A stretch of 64,000 nt of DNA from Andrena cerasifolii (GCF_050908995.1 NC_135122.1:13246501-13310500), one strand, 5' to 3'. Shown: positions 25,901-37,013, numbered from the stretch's first letter. Notes: a model not told the origin generated them from the sequence alone. Numbers and translations are program-made.

Positions 25901-26170
25901 CTGCCTGCCCTACGGTCCTCCGTTTACGCGAGAACCGCGTCCACCACCCCGATGACCACCACCGAGCCACCGGTCACCACGTACAGGAGCAGGAAGACTC
26001 GGAGGTTTCGAACGACCACGGAGAACTCCGCGAACATGGTGAAGAGATCGGAGAAAGCGGTGGCGCCGGATGGGGGTAACTCTTTGCAGGAGGACGAGAG
26101 CTCTTCGTCGGACGGCAGGGCGCTGGAGCTCCTCAGATCGCTGTACACGATAGCCACGAAATGGGGCTGA
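19976..26170 (+). CDS. Secreted CBM14 (peritrophin-A) chitin-binding protein with very long Ser/Thr/Pro-rich tail
   Basis: Five exons fit in phase: 19976-20027, 20424-20464, 20614-20770, 21423-21538 and 21746-26170, giving about 1,596 residues. I start at the first ATG of the exon (19976); a second in-frame ATG is at 19997. Exons 1-2 form a signal peptide (MAYLEIIIFLCSAVSF then CKA). A dibasic RRIVKRS stretch could be a furin-type site. One CBM14 domain occupies residues 106-158, with six cysteines spaced 14-5-9-12-7 and the aromatic core GGYYADLETNCQVFHIC and WWFKVDC; this layout is that of single-domain CPAP1-type cuticular proteins, which bind chitin in the apical matrix. The rest is mucin-like, rich in S, T, P, Y, N and Q, with two helical islands near residues 860-890 (RLRELAQVFTHALSAYLLDP) and 1430-1480 (ETVRQLVLLLVRHC). 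The exon 3 donor (AAG|GTCCCA) is weak but needed for phase. The exact Drosophila orthologue is not assigned. Confidence 0.9.
20047..20331. mobile_element. TTAA-flanked MITE in intron 1 of the chitin-binding gene
   Basis: The left end TTAAGGCGTCATTCCGGTTAG is mirrored by the right end CTAACTGGAATGACTCCTTAA, with TTAA at 20047-20050 and 20328-20331. It is 285 bp, AT-rich and non-coding. The terminal sequence differs from the family at 919-1435, so this is a second TTAA-targeting family. Confidence 0.8.
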
Positions 26171-27240
26171 GGCTTTGTATCGAAGGGCACCAATAAAGGG
26201 GGATGTTTCGGGTCGACGGGCTTGAGAGGTAAGCCCGTTCCCGAAACGTACCCTCTGACTGGACGACTCGGATGATTCGATTAATCCATCAACCGTCTCG
26301 CGTCTCCTTCGGCACTTTGGTATCTCGATACGACTGGCTGGCGTGAATCTTGGAATCTCACGGAGATGTTCAGGGACGCGAAGCTGGGTGGTTGCTCTTA
26401 CAGGTGTTGGGAATACACGTAGCTCTATCGACGAGGAATCCCCTTTACTCTCCCCCTCTCAATTTCTACGCACGCAACCCTCGAATCTTACAGTAGAGCG
26501 TACGGAGGTACGGCGTTAGAGAACTGACTCCCGATTAATTTCATTCGACCGGCGGGAACGTCGCGCGGCCAGCAATGAAGTCTCTTGGAACTCGTTCGTT
26601 CGTTAGGTTGTACGCCGCCTGTGCGTGCCTCCAATCGCACCTGATCTTGACAGTATTATGTATCACAGTACCGCGCATTCTGTTATAACCGTTGCGCGTC
26701 CTTCGCTGGGCGCAGGAGGGTTCCAACGCGTAGGATCAACGGCTCGCCTCGGGCGTGGAATGGAGATCGTGTGCGCGGCACCAGCGAGCCCGGACGCTCG
26801 CGTCGGGAGTGCGTTGATTTTATTACTTAAAAGCGTAACTTAGATTAATCGAAACTGCTATAAACGTTGGTGTTGGGTGTTGGTGTGTTCCTTTAAGTTC
26901 GGGCCTTTTAAAAGTAAGGGGTTTGCAGATCCAAGCTTCTCGTAGCGTTTTTTTTCTTTCTTCTAAATTCTTTATTTCACTCTTACGTTCAGAGCGCGCT
27001 CGATTCTTCGCGCGCGAAACAATAATTGTTAGACCTTCCGATCCTTATTTATTCCTTGCCTGTTCCATTGATCGCACGGTACTTCTGCTTCGGGAGTATA
27101 TTCGGAACGATGCTTAAATTACGGATCGCCGTCCAATGCATAAGTCGGAGGCGGCAGATAATCATCGACTTTATGTAAAATACATTTGTACAGAATGTGA
27201 ATAAATAAAAGCGGGTTTTGTTAATGTTTACACTGTCCGC
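26171..27240 (+). other. 3' UTR of the CBM14 gene and convergent junction
   Basis: No coding sequence. Overlapping AATAAA hexamers at 27200-27205 and 27204-27209 followed by a GT-rich stretch (GGGTTTTGTTAATGTTT) make a convincing polyadenylation site. The protease gene on the other strand ends about 110 bp further on, so the two genes converge. Confidence 0.65.
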
Positions 27241-27351
27241 TCGTTGCTTTTCGACGGGGCGCGGGTGAGCCGAGAGGATTCGGTATGCGGAAGGATAGGT
27301 GGATCGCGATAATATCTCGGGAATATATTCTCCGGATATATCGCGCGACGT

Positions 27352-30300
27352 TTATTCGTCACTGTCGGCGAACCACACGGTAAAATTTGCAAAGACTTTC
27401 ATTGGGAACTCGTCCCTTTCATCCCTGTCTGTGCTTGGTCCTGCGCGCTCTTCGCTCCTGTCCGTCGTTGGCCACACGTGCTCCTCGATCCAGTCCAAGA
27501 AAGAGTACACCGCGGTGTAAACGCCCGGAATGACGCTGCCGCAAGACTGCCCAAAAGCCGTCACACCAATCACGCTGTCACCGGATTCGGTTAACATCAG
27601 TAGCGGCCCTCCGCTGTCACCCGAGCAAGCATCCGCCCTTCTGGTTTCGTTGGTATCCCTTGCGCAGATCATGCTGCTGTCAATACCGCGGGGTAACTTG
27701 CGGCTGAAGTCGCTGTACGATTTAGAGCACTCTTCGCTGTTCACGAGACTGTAATTTATGGAACATAAATGATCCACGGCAGTATTAATCTGACTTATTC
27801 AGAAAGGGTACTACGACAGAGCAGCTTGAAGAACTTAGAGTTCTAAACAAGATGCACTGTAATTCGTGGAACGAAGAGGGGGCGATTCTTTACGCGGCAA
27901 TGAATGAAAAGTGCGGAATAAGTGTTTGAGAAAAACAGTTACGAAGATGCGTCGGGTCGATCGAGTGCGACTCGGTCGCTGACGCGTCTGTCAGTCACTG
28001 GGAGGTTCTACTTAAGTGTTTCCGCCAGCACGTCAGACAAAGCACCGAGACGACGAGTCTCCAAAATCGATTCTGCCTCACTTTTCATGGTTATTTATTT
28101 TAATGAATATAAACAAGGAACGACGACCCGTAGTGTTAAAAAGTTATTCCTTCAGTATTTCATTTTTATATAAATATTTTTTCTTAATAAAGATTGAGTG
28201 CGATGGTTAGGGGTGGTCCTTGAATTACGTAAAGCTTTTTTAGGGAGGAGGCGGTCAGGTCGCCGTCTTACGTAATATTTTTTTAACGAATTTTCAATAT
28301 AAATCTTTAAAAGAATTTTAATAACTGGACAAATTACGTAAGGAAGGAGGTGTGGAATATAAAATCTTGCGAATTCTTAAACTCGGGGAAGCAGAGAGTA
28401 AGCGAGCGCTCGAATTACCCTTGCGTAATTTAAGGGCGGCCGTTTACGTACAGTGAAAAAATATATTTTTTCTCAAAATGTCCCTGCATTCGTCGATTTG
28501 GAGGTATGGGCCTGTGAGACCCAACGCGCGCAATGGCGTGATTTTAATTCACGCGTGCACTGTGGGGTTAATTGTAAACCGTACGTATAGAGTACCTGAG
28601 ACTTGGTGTCCTCATCAGCTTGTCAGATAGCTCAAAGTCGTCGTCGGTAGCGCCCCATCCGATCACTACCAAAGGTGTTCTCGGTGTTATATCGACGGTA
28701 GCTACCGATTTGGTTTGAAGGCAGACAGGCTTAACTGTAGGCGAGGTCTGTACCTTGAACTTCAGTTTCAGAATGGCCACATCGTTGTAGTTCGTGTTGC
28801 GCCTATATTGCGGGTGGGAAATTATGTCGCTTATCGGGATTCGTTGGGTGCTCTCGTTGCTGTTTATGTTTACGTTTCCCAAGCGTACCTGCAACAAGGT
28901 GTACAATTTACACATTTCCCCGACGAGCATCAACTCGGTCGGAGTTAGTGCTCCTTCTCGAGAAATTTTATAATTGCTTATCTCTTGTTTCTCGAGAAAT
29001 ACTATAATTTCTCCAGAAACTTAAGTCTAGGAAAAATATTATAAATCTCATTTATTTTCGTAAACGAATGTATTACTAGTTAATCGCGAACGTATAAACA
29101 CATCTACAATTTATAATACATCTTATTAATAACATTAGAAGCTATACGAATTCCAATAGAAAATCACAGTACAGAAGATTCGATATTGTTAACTGCTGAA
29201 GGTGCTCTTAAATTCTTATTTAAAAATTTAGAAAAATTGTATACTGAATTAAGTACCTAATGAGTTTCTTGTGGCTATTAAAGAAGAAATATAGAAAAGA
29301 GGAGATAAGACTATTGAGTTAAAGTTTTCTTGTGTTTTTCATAAATATTGTCAACATTATTCCAAAAATACAATTATTCCAATATTCTTTTTCAATTTCT
29401 CGAGAATTCTCAAGAAATATGATCTCATTTCTGATTTCTCGAGAAACAAAAAATATGGAGAAATCAGGAACACTAGTCGGAGTGTCTTTACGGATTGCAA
29501 CGAAGGGAGAGCAACTAGTATCTTGGAGACAATGAGCAGTGCTTACCTCGACAGGGACCCTGTCGTCTATGTTATTCACGCAGTGCGCGGCAGTTAACAC
29601 GTGTTCAGAGGATATCAAGCTACCTCCACAAGTGTATTTAATAGGTGATGCATCCACGCCGATTTCCTTGTTCGTATATCCTAAAGCCACCATATATGGA
29701 AACTCACCAGCCCGCGCGTCGACTCCGCCGAATATATGAAACGTCACGTCGCTCTGTACCCTGCCGTTTATTGTTATTGCGTTATCATACTGCTGGCAAG
29801 CTGAACGGCGAAAAACGGAAAGAACACTTGGTATAATTTCAGTTGAGCAACATCGATGCGCTATTAAACGTTCGCGAGAGGGAGAAGCTCGAAAGGGTAC
29901 GTGTCTTTCATTAAACTCATACTTCTCGTTTCAAGTATAAATCTACTACGCAAGCGAAGGTCGGCTATTGAAATTTCAAATGGAACATGCATCTCGAATG
30001 ATTTATGCGCTTTCAGTGTTCTGATATACGTATTGTCGGAAAATTTCGCTGCGATTTCTTCTTCATATTTCACGATTAGATATAAATGAAAATTCACAAA
30101 ATTTCATTCTTTCGAACGAAACGAAATCGGCGAAATATACACGCGCCTAAACGCGCATCTGTATTTTTCCAGCTGGGAATTCAATGGACGCTTCGCAAGG
30201 TCCGCAGAAATTCGAAATCGAACGCCACGTAATCGGAGATGAAAACATTCCCGATACATCCTGGTATAATCGACAATCGCCAGTTACTAATAACGACACT

Positions 30301-31390
30301 GGCGTATCCAATGCGATGTACATATTGCGCGTGTTTTTCTACGCAAACCGTAGTGAGTCACACGCGGGCGTAACTTTCGTATATCCACAACGATCAGCGT
30401 AATTATGTCATACGGATGACTCTGAACTTTCACGATTTTAGCGCACGGAGTAAAAACGAAGTTCCGCGATCGACATCCGAGGAGACATCGAACGATGAGA
30501 CTTTACGTTAAGGAGATCCTTGGTCGATTCGATGACCACCCGCTTACGTTGCGTTTCGTATCGCGAACCGGACGTTTTGGAATACAGAAACGTACCGGTT
30601 TCGGCTGGTCGACGGCCGATCTTCTCCGTGACGTTGACAGGACAACAGACGATCTCTGTGTGCTTGTCGAATCCGCATCTTCCCGGGGAGTTCGAGGTCC
30701 TTTCCCCATACTCCACCTCCTTCAACCTGGAAGAGCACTCCGGTAGCTTCTTGCAGATACCTTGGCTGCCATTCTCCAGAGTGCATTGATCTCCTTCTGC
30801 GCAACTCAAAAGGAAGACGGAGGTCTTAGTACACGCAGCTCGTAACGCTACTACAACTGTTATCACATGGAAACGTTGAAATGAATCTATTCAACTTTGA
30901 CTAAGTCAGCTCCGATATGCCGTGCAAATGGCTAAGCAAACTTCCAACCGTACAAAATCCACTTTGCTCAGTGGAAAGAACACGAAATCGTCGAAACTGA
31001 CGTCACAAAGCTCGCGTGAACGCTGTTGACGCACATTTCTTTCTTATTCCTCGCGTACGCGGAACACCGAATCTACGGGGAATAATTTCCTCCTTTAGCA
31101 TTCGCGCTGGCTCGCCGAGGATGAAAAACAGAACGGTCAATCGTGATCCTCCTCGTAGAAAGCGGATTCCCCGAAAGGAAGGGCCGAGATCACCCACGAT
31201 GGGCAAGTATACACCCTGCTCAGCGACGTAGACGACGTTAACTTTGATTCAGCTACGGATGGACCGCGGAAACGATCCTGTATTTACCGTCTAGCTCGCC
31301 GTCGTTCCCGAACGTGACCCGCATGCAGCCGATTAAGTGGCAGGAGGTGATTATTATTTTCAGTATTATTAGCGGACGAATATTGCACAT
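27352..31390 (-). CDS. CLIP-domain serine protease, copy A (CLIP-C/Persephone-like, venom-protease-like)
   Basis: Five exons fit in phase: 31288-31390 (signal peptide), 30796 down to 30548 (CLIP; an alternative donor gives 30596), 29547-29800, 28596-28888 and 27352-27748; about 431 residues (415 with the other donor). Exon 1 encodes MCNIRPLIILKIIITSCHLIG. The CLIP domain has the six cysteines C-TLENGSQGI-C-KKLPE-C, C-GFDKHTEIV-CC. The chymotrypsin-fold domain starts IFGGVDARAGEFPYMVALGY and contains the full triad: His in LTAAHC, Asp in NYNDVAIL, Ser in GDSGGP; the Asp of DACSGDSGGP predicts trypsin-like specificity. A linker ACQQYD supplies the interdomain cysteine. Such secreted zymogens act in Toll or melanisation cascades or in venom. 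The predicted activation residue is His (VTFH|IFGG), not Arg/Lys. The C-terminus is longer than in copy B, and an AATAAA overlaps the stop codon. Intron 3 carries a hAT-like MITE, intron 4 another inverted-repeat element. Confidence 0.9.
28210..28443. mobile_element. Short inverted-repeat element in intron 4 of protease copy A
   Basis: The left end GGGGTGGTCCTTGAATTACG is mirrored at the right end by CGTAATTTAAGGGCGGCC, with further TTACGTAA motifs inside. About 234 bp, AT-rich, non-coding. It is absent from the corresponding intron of copy B, which instead contains an unrelated insertion of about 490 bp (roughly 33888-34380). Confidence 0.6.
28946..29475. mobile_element. hAT-like MITE with 8-bp target duplication, intron 3 of protease copy A
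   Basis: Ends TAGTGCTCC and GGAACACTA are inverted, and the 8-bp sequence GTCGGAGT flanks both sides (28938-28945 and 29476-29483). Subterminal TTCTCGAGAAAT blocks are also mirrored. An 8-bp duplication and a YAGTG-type terminus are the signature of hAT transposons. The matching intron of copy B (34786-35084) is about 360 bp shorter and lacks it. No transposase frame is present. Confidence 0.82.
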
Positions 31391-32266
31391 CTCGGTGGAG
31401 AATAATTGGCGACGCGATGAGGAACGCAGGACACGGTGCCGATAGAGCAACCCGCGTGGCGTGCTGCCCAAGACTAAACTGATGGCGTGCAAGCCGAAGT
31501 GACGCGATGAATCAGACCTAAGGGAAAGACTCGTAGAAAGATTCGCACACGTCAGCTCCGATCTCCCTGTTAAAAGGGGCCTTATCGCGAGAGGAGGTAG
31601 GTGATGCTGCTCATCGATACAGGCGTTTATGTACGTGTTACGTGTCGTTCCTTTCCTTGTGCTGCAAACCGGATCCCAACAGCCAGCCGGTTGCATCTCC
31701 ATTCTATAAATCTCGAATCAATCGAGCAGATTCTACGGCTAAAATCATCGTGGCTCGCGGAGCGCTAAGCAACAGCGCCTGATCCCCTTTTTTTTTTTTA
31801 GATATACCAGTCCGTCTGACGTATCATCGCCACTATAATTGACATTTATGCGGGGCATCGTGTTTGGGGCGAAACCATCAGTGGCCAGTAATCGACATTA
31901 ATTCGACGCTGGCCGTTGCCATTCTTTTAATTAGAATAATTGACGCGCGGGCTAATGTTGGATCTCGACTTGGATAGGGTTCGTCTAAGATGTTAAGTTA
32001 GGGGATTTTATACTCGAGTACCGAAGATATTGGCAGAATATCGAAGAAGCACTCGAGTTCGTAATGTTGTAAAATAGTAAGTGTCTGTTAAGAGAATAGG
32101 AGAACGAATGCGTCAAAAAGACACAAAGATTTCGGTGGATATTGTTTGAAAAAATTCTTCGATTCGATAGGTCCATAGCGCTCAGAAGTAGTTTTCCGGG
32201 GAGGAGTTTTCTTATAATTTTTTTTATCCTGGGCAAATTTTCAAAAGGCACCCCGACTCCTCCAGA

Positions 32267-32277
32267 GGGGAATCCCC
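32267..32277. promoter_or_regulatory. Candidate NF-kB (Rel/Relish) site upstream of protease copy A
   Basis: GGGGAATCCCC is a perfect palindromic kB motif, about 880 bp upstream of the copy A start codon. CLIP proteases are commonly Rel-induced in insects, but function here is inference from the motif and position only. Confidence 0.35.
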
Positions 32278-32695
32278 AGGGGGCGCCAGGGTAGTGTGGG
32301 ATTTTTACCGAATAAAACCCAACGGCCACTATGAAATTTTTAATAATTTACATTAAATACCTTTATTATTAAGGCCTATTGGCTGAAACGCTCGGACACC
32401 TATTTACTTATTTTCAACATAGATCCATCGTGCCAAGGCTCATCAAAATCGATGTCTATCACATGGTGTCTTCCCCTTGTAAGATCTTATACCTAAGATC
32501 TTTGTTTTTACGCTACCGCGTAAAAGAGGTTCGGATCACCCTTGACAATCCTGTTTGCTCCCAGGAACGTGGAGCAGTCACCGTGATTCCCCGACAACTT
32601 GCTGCAGGCATGCATTCATTATACGTATCCACATATATGTATATTACATGCGTATGCATATTGTATATCCCCCGAAAGTCTTTCAAACGACTGCA

Positions 32696-32800
32696 AGAAC
32701 TGTCTGAAATATAATGGGAACATTTTGTGTCGCTTTTATTCGGTAAGTAAATTTTTTCCTCCGTAGTTTAAGAATCGCTGCAGGCAGTAAGATCAAAGTA
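32696..32800. repeat. Dispersed repeat, second copy (see 18772-18866)
   Basis: Blocks CTGAAATATAATGGGAACAT, CTTTTATTCGGTAAGTA, GTTTAAGAATCGCTGCAGG and AGTAAGATCAAAGTAG match the earlier copy in the same order and orientation. Confidence 0.6.
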
Positions 32801-33078
32801 GATAGATAGTAAGAGAAGTTTAGATTCTGATTTTATAAAAAAAGAATTTTATTTTATTTTATGAAAATGGTCACATTCAGGCCCAATGAGCTGAAGCACG
32901 TTTCGTAATCCTAGAGTTTATCGTTCGAAAGTTTTTAGGCGACAGACAAACACACTAACTTTTTTATGTTTGTGGACACAGGTAATAATTTGATTTTTAA
33001 ATTAAATCAGGAGCCGACTTCAAAAAATTGAGAGTCGTAGATTACCACTTTACCGACCGGTAGCCTATTGATCGGCTT

Positions 33079-33185
33079 TTTGTATATTTTGTATATATTT
33101 TGTACATATTTTGTATATATTTTGTATATATTTTGTATATATTTTGTATATATTTTGTATATATTTTGTATATATTTTGTACATG
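33079..33185. repeat. 11-bp tandem repeat (TTTTGTATATA)n in the spacer between protease copies
   Basis: About ten units of TTTTGTATATA with occasional TTTTGTACATA variants. It lies about 100 bp from the end of the copy B coding sequence. Confidence 0.9.
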
Positions 33186-33283
33186 TATATTGTGTTAAAT
33201 AAGGAAAACAATTATTTTTTACATTTTAGTGCATTTTTATGTCTTTGATCTCGTCTAGGTTTTAATTTTGTTTTAAATTTTTT

Positions 33284-35401
33284 TTATCCGTTCCTGTCTG
33301 TAGATGGCCACACGTGTTCCTCGATCCAGTCCAAGAAAGGGTATATCGCGGTGTAAACAGCTGGAACGCCGGTGCCGCAAAACGATCCAAAAGCCGTGAT
33401 ACCAATCACGCTTACACCAGATTCGGTTAACAACAGTAATGGCCCGCCACTGTCACCGGAGCAAGCATCCGCCATTCTGGTGGAATTGGGATCTGCCACG
33501 CAGATCATACTGCCATCGACGCCATGGGGTAACTTGCGGTTGAACTGGCTGTACGATTTGTTGCATACTTCATTCTTCACGATCCTGTAATTTTTGCAAC
33601 ATGAATAATTCACGTTAATATTAATCCCACGTACGCAGAAAGGGTAGTATGAAAGATCAGCTTGAAAAAAGAACTTCACGTTTCTTAACTTGAAGAACTT
33701 GGGGTGATAAACAAGATGGATTGTAATTCTTGGAACGAGGAGGGAACTATTCTGTGCGCAGTAATGAAGGAAAAATACGAAATAAGTTTTTGAGAAAACA
33801 GGCTACAAAGATTCGTCGGGTCGCGATCGAGTGCGACGTGGCTGACGCGCCTGCCTGTCACTGGGAGTTTCTACTTAAGTAGAAGTTGTTAATTTACCGG
33901 TTTCCGGGGCACATTTATTAAAACATTAGCAATCATCGAATTTGCATTAATGTCCTATAACGTTAGTTCATATGCTTATGAACCCTGCTTATTATTTACA
34001 AACAAGAAACGTGGACTGAAATATCTAACTTTATCTTTGATCCTACCTTTCTTTATTTTTCAAATTTTCCAAAATCGGTGGCGTAGATCGATAGCTATTA
34101 ACATATATTTTATACAAAAATTTGATAGTTTTTGATTTGAGACACGACATACAGCTTTTTTCAGGGACACTATGTAGCCATATAAAATCGAGAGAGTTTC
34201 GGATATGTATCCATAACTTCCGATAAACAATAGTTTTTTAACTGAAATTTTGTTTTTTAAGTAGTTCATAATACTGTGTAAACATAGTACAAAAAAACGG
34301 AAAATCTTCATTAAGCCGTTGACTTGTAAAAAAATCCACAAAGTATACACATTTTCCGAGCGTTGAAACGGGTATACCCCCTTCAGTGTTTGTTTACCAA
34401 GGCAGCACTCGAGCCGACGAGACTTCAAAATCGATTTTGCCTTAATTTTCATGATTATTAATTGGAAACTGTACATACATATACAGTACCTGAGACTCGG
34501 CGTCTTCATCAGCATGTCAGATCCCCTGACAGCATTGAGGTCAGTGACTCCCCATCCAACCACTACCAAATGTGTGCTCGGTGTTATATCGATGGTAGTT
34601 ACCGATTTGGTTTCCAGGCAAATAGGCATAACTGTAATCGAGATGTGTGCCTTGAACTTCAGTTTCAGAATGGCCACATCGTTGTAGTTCGTGCTGCGCC
34701 TGTATCGGGGGTGGGAAATTATGTTGCTTATCGGGATTCTTTGGGATCCCATGTAGCTGTGTATGTTTACGTTTCCCAAGCGTACCTGCAACAAGGCGTA
34801 CAATTTAAACATTTCTCCGAAGAACTTGATCTCAAACTTGGCTTTACTGATTGTAACGAAGGAACAGCAGCTACACTGCATTCCACTTTAGAGCGTACTC
34901 GTTCCGCGCAGGGATATATACTGTTGATTGGTAGGAAACCGGCGGGGAAAGTGCCACGACCAATCGCGTGCGTCAGATCCGTGGCAGCTACGCAGATCGG
35001 TGGTAAATCGGTAGGGGCGTGAGTCCGCTCTTATATGGAATGGCGTGTAAGTAGTATCTTTGCTGACAAATGAGCAGTGCTTACCTCGACAGGGACCCTG
35101 TCGTCTATGTTATTCACGCAGTGCGCGGCAGTTAACACGTATTCCAGAGATATCAAGCTACCTCCACAAGTGTATTTAATAGGTGATGCAACCACGCTGG
35201 GTTTTTCGGACTTATACCCTAAAGCCACCATGTATGGAAACTCGCCAGGCTTTGCCGGGGTTCCACCGAATACATAGACTTGCTGAGACACCGTGAAAGA
35301 AGGCCATATGTTGCCGTTTATTCTTAATTGAGTATGCCTATACTCCTGGCAAGCTAAGCGGCAAAAGGGGAGGGTGAATATTTGCTATAATTTCAGTTGA
35401 G

Positions 35402-35435
<34 letters not shown>

Positions 35436-37013
35436 GAAGGATATGTATCTTTTATTAAACGCGCATACTTCTCATTTCACGTATAAATCTACCACGAAGG
35501 GAAAGTCGGCTATATAAATTTCAAATAGAACATGCAGGCGGGCCCTGCATCTTGAACGATTTACGCCCCTTCAGTGTCCTGATCATTATCAAAAAATCTC
35601 CCCGGAATTTCTTTTTCACGCTTCACAGTTGTATTGTAATGAAAAGTGTTCATGTTTCAGACTTCATTCCTTTGATCGAAACGAAATTGTTTTCGCGTGG
35701 TTTTCTACACAAACCATAGTGACTTATACGCGTGCGTAACTTTCTGTGCAGGTATCCCACTACAAATTATTAACGTTAAACTTGTATTAATGAAATATAT
35801 TTAAAAAAAACTAGTGTAAATAGTTGAAAAGTTCCAATAAAGTTAATTTTATAATTATATCCTTCATTAAAACTCGTATTTTATTTCACCTGACTTTACC
35901 CCATATATGGGGTAAAAATATAAAATATAATTATAAAATATATATATGGGGTAAAGTGGTCGTTTTTGCATCTTCTTTTCAAGATGAATTTTAATATACT
36001 TTAAGTTTATTTTAAGCATTGCTATTCGTCACTTGTCAATAGCAATGTTCAAATTATATTATAAATCTATTTCCTCACATTTTTATTGAGAGGGAAAAAT
36101 TTTATTCGACTTCAAACTTTTTCGGCCCCGCTTTGCCCCGGTCTCTCCTAATTACATCACACGGATGACTGTGAGCTTTCACGTTACGTTGCGTTTCGTA
36201 TCGTGAACAGAACGTTTTGGAATACAGAAGCGTACCGGTTTCGGCTGCTCCACGGCCGATCTTCTCCGTGACGTTGACAGGACAACAGACGATCTCTATG
36301 AGTTTATCGAATCCGCATCTTCCCGGGGAGTTCGAGGTCCTTTTCCCATACTCCACCTCCTTCAACCTGGAAGAGCACTCCGGTAGCTTCTTGCAGATAC
36401 CTTGGCTGCCATTCTCCAGAGTGCATTGATCTCCTTCTACGCAACTCAAAAAGAAGACGGAGGTCTTAGTACACGCAGCTCGTAACGCTACTACAACTGT
36501 TATCACATGGAAACGTTGAAATGAATCTATTCAACTTTGACTAATTCAGCTCCGATATGCCGTGCAAATGGCTAAGCAAACTTCCAACCGTACAAAATCC
36601 ACTTTGCTCAGTGGAAAGAACACGAAATCGTCAAAACCGACGTCAGAAAGCTCACGTGGATATTGTAGACGCACATTTCTTTCTTATTCCTCGCGTACGC
36701 GGAATACCGATTCTACGAGGAATAATTTCCTCCTTTAGCATTCGTGCGGGCTCGCCGAGGATGAAAAATAGAACGGTACATCATAATCCACCACGTGAAA
36801 AACAGATTCTCCGAAAGGAAGGACCGAGATCACCTAAGATGGACACGTGTACCCTGCTCAGCGACGTGGACCACACTAACTTTGATTTCGCTACGGAGAG
36901 ACCGCGGAAACTACCCTGTATTTACCGTCGAGCTTGTTATCGATCTTGATCGTGAAGTCCATGGAGCCGATGATTTGGTGGCAGAGAATGATTAGCAGAA
37001 GATTAGTCCACAT
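33284..37013 (-). CDS. CLIP-domain serine protease, copy B (tandem paralogue of copy A)
   Basis: Five exons at the same positions and phases as copy A: 36926-37013, 36436 down to 36188 (alternative end 36236), 35085-35353, 34490-34785 and 33284-33584; about 400 residues. Exon 1 encodes a signal peptide MWTNLLLIILCHQIIGS. The CLIP exon is almost identical to that of copy A at nucleotide level, whereas exons 1, 3 and 4 differ more. The protease domain starts VFGGTPAKPGEFPYMVALGY and keeps the triad (LTAAHC, NYNDVAIL, GDSGGP) and the S1-pocket Asp (ADACSGDSGGP). The linker cysteine is in CQEYRH. The predicted activation residue is Tyr (SQQVY|VFGG) where copy A has His. GVPAVYT replaces the usual GVPGVYT. 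The protein stops soon after the final helix (HVWPSTDRNG). Both copies look intact, so this is a functional pair rather than gene plus pseudogene; expression is untested. Confidence 0.88.
35404..35433. repeat. GA dinucleotide repeat in intron 2 of protease copy B
   Basis: Uninterrupted (GA)n tract of about 14 units; the matching place in copy A has no such expansion. Confidence 0.85.
35886..35960. repeat. AT-rich hairpin with TTTACCCCATATATGGGGTAAA palindromes
   Basis: A short palindrome (CTTTACCCCATATATGGGG plus TAAA) is followed about 35 bp later by a partial second copy ending TATGGGGTAAAG. Probably the ends of a small MITE. Not present in the equivalent intron of copy A. Confidence 0.5.

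Larger units (their letters stand above)
31391..33283. other. Upstream region of protease copy A and spacer between the two copies
   Basis: 31391 to about 32650 aligns in blocks with 37014-39700, the upstream region of copy B, so it belongs to the segmental duplication. It contains a perfect NF-kB-type palindrome at 32267-32277. From about 32650 to 33283 the sequence is the spacer between copies: a dispersed repeat (32696-32800), AT-rich DNA and an 11-bp tandem repeat (33079-33185). No gene is seen. Confidence 0.6.

Noticed and set aside
34060..34489. C-terminal extension of protease copy B exon 4 by reading through the intron
   Set aside because: A good GTACTG donor at the exon end and the next exon in matching phase show it is intronic; it reads into a private insertion.
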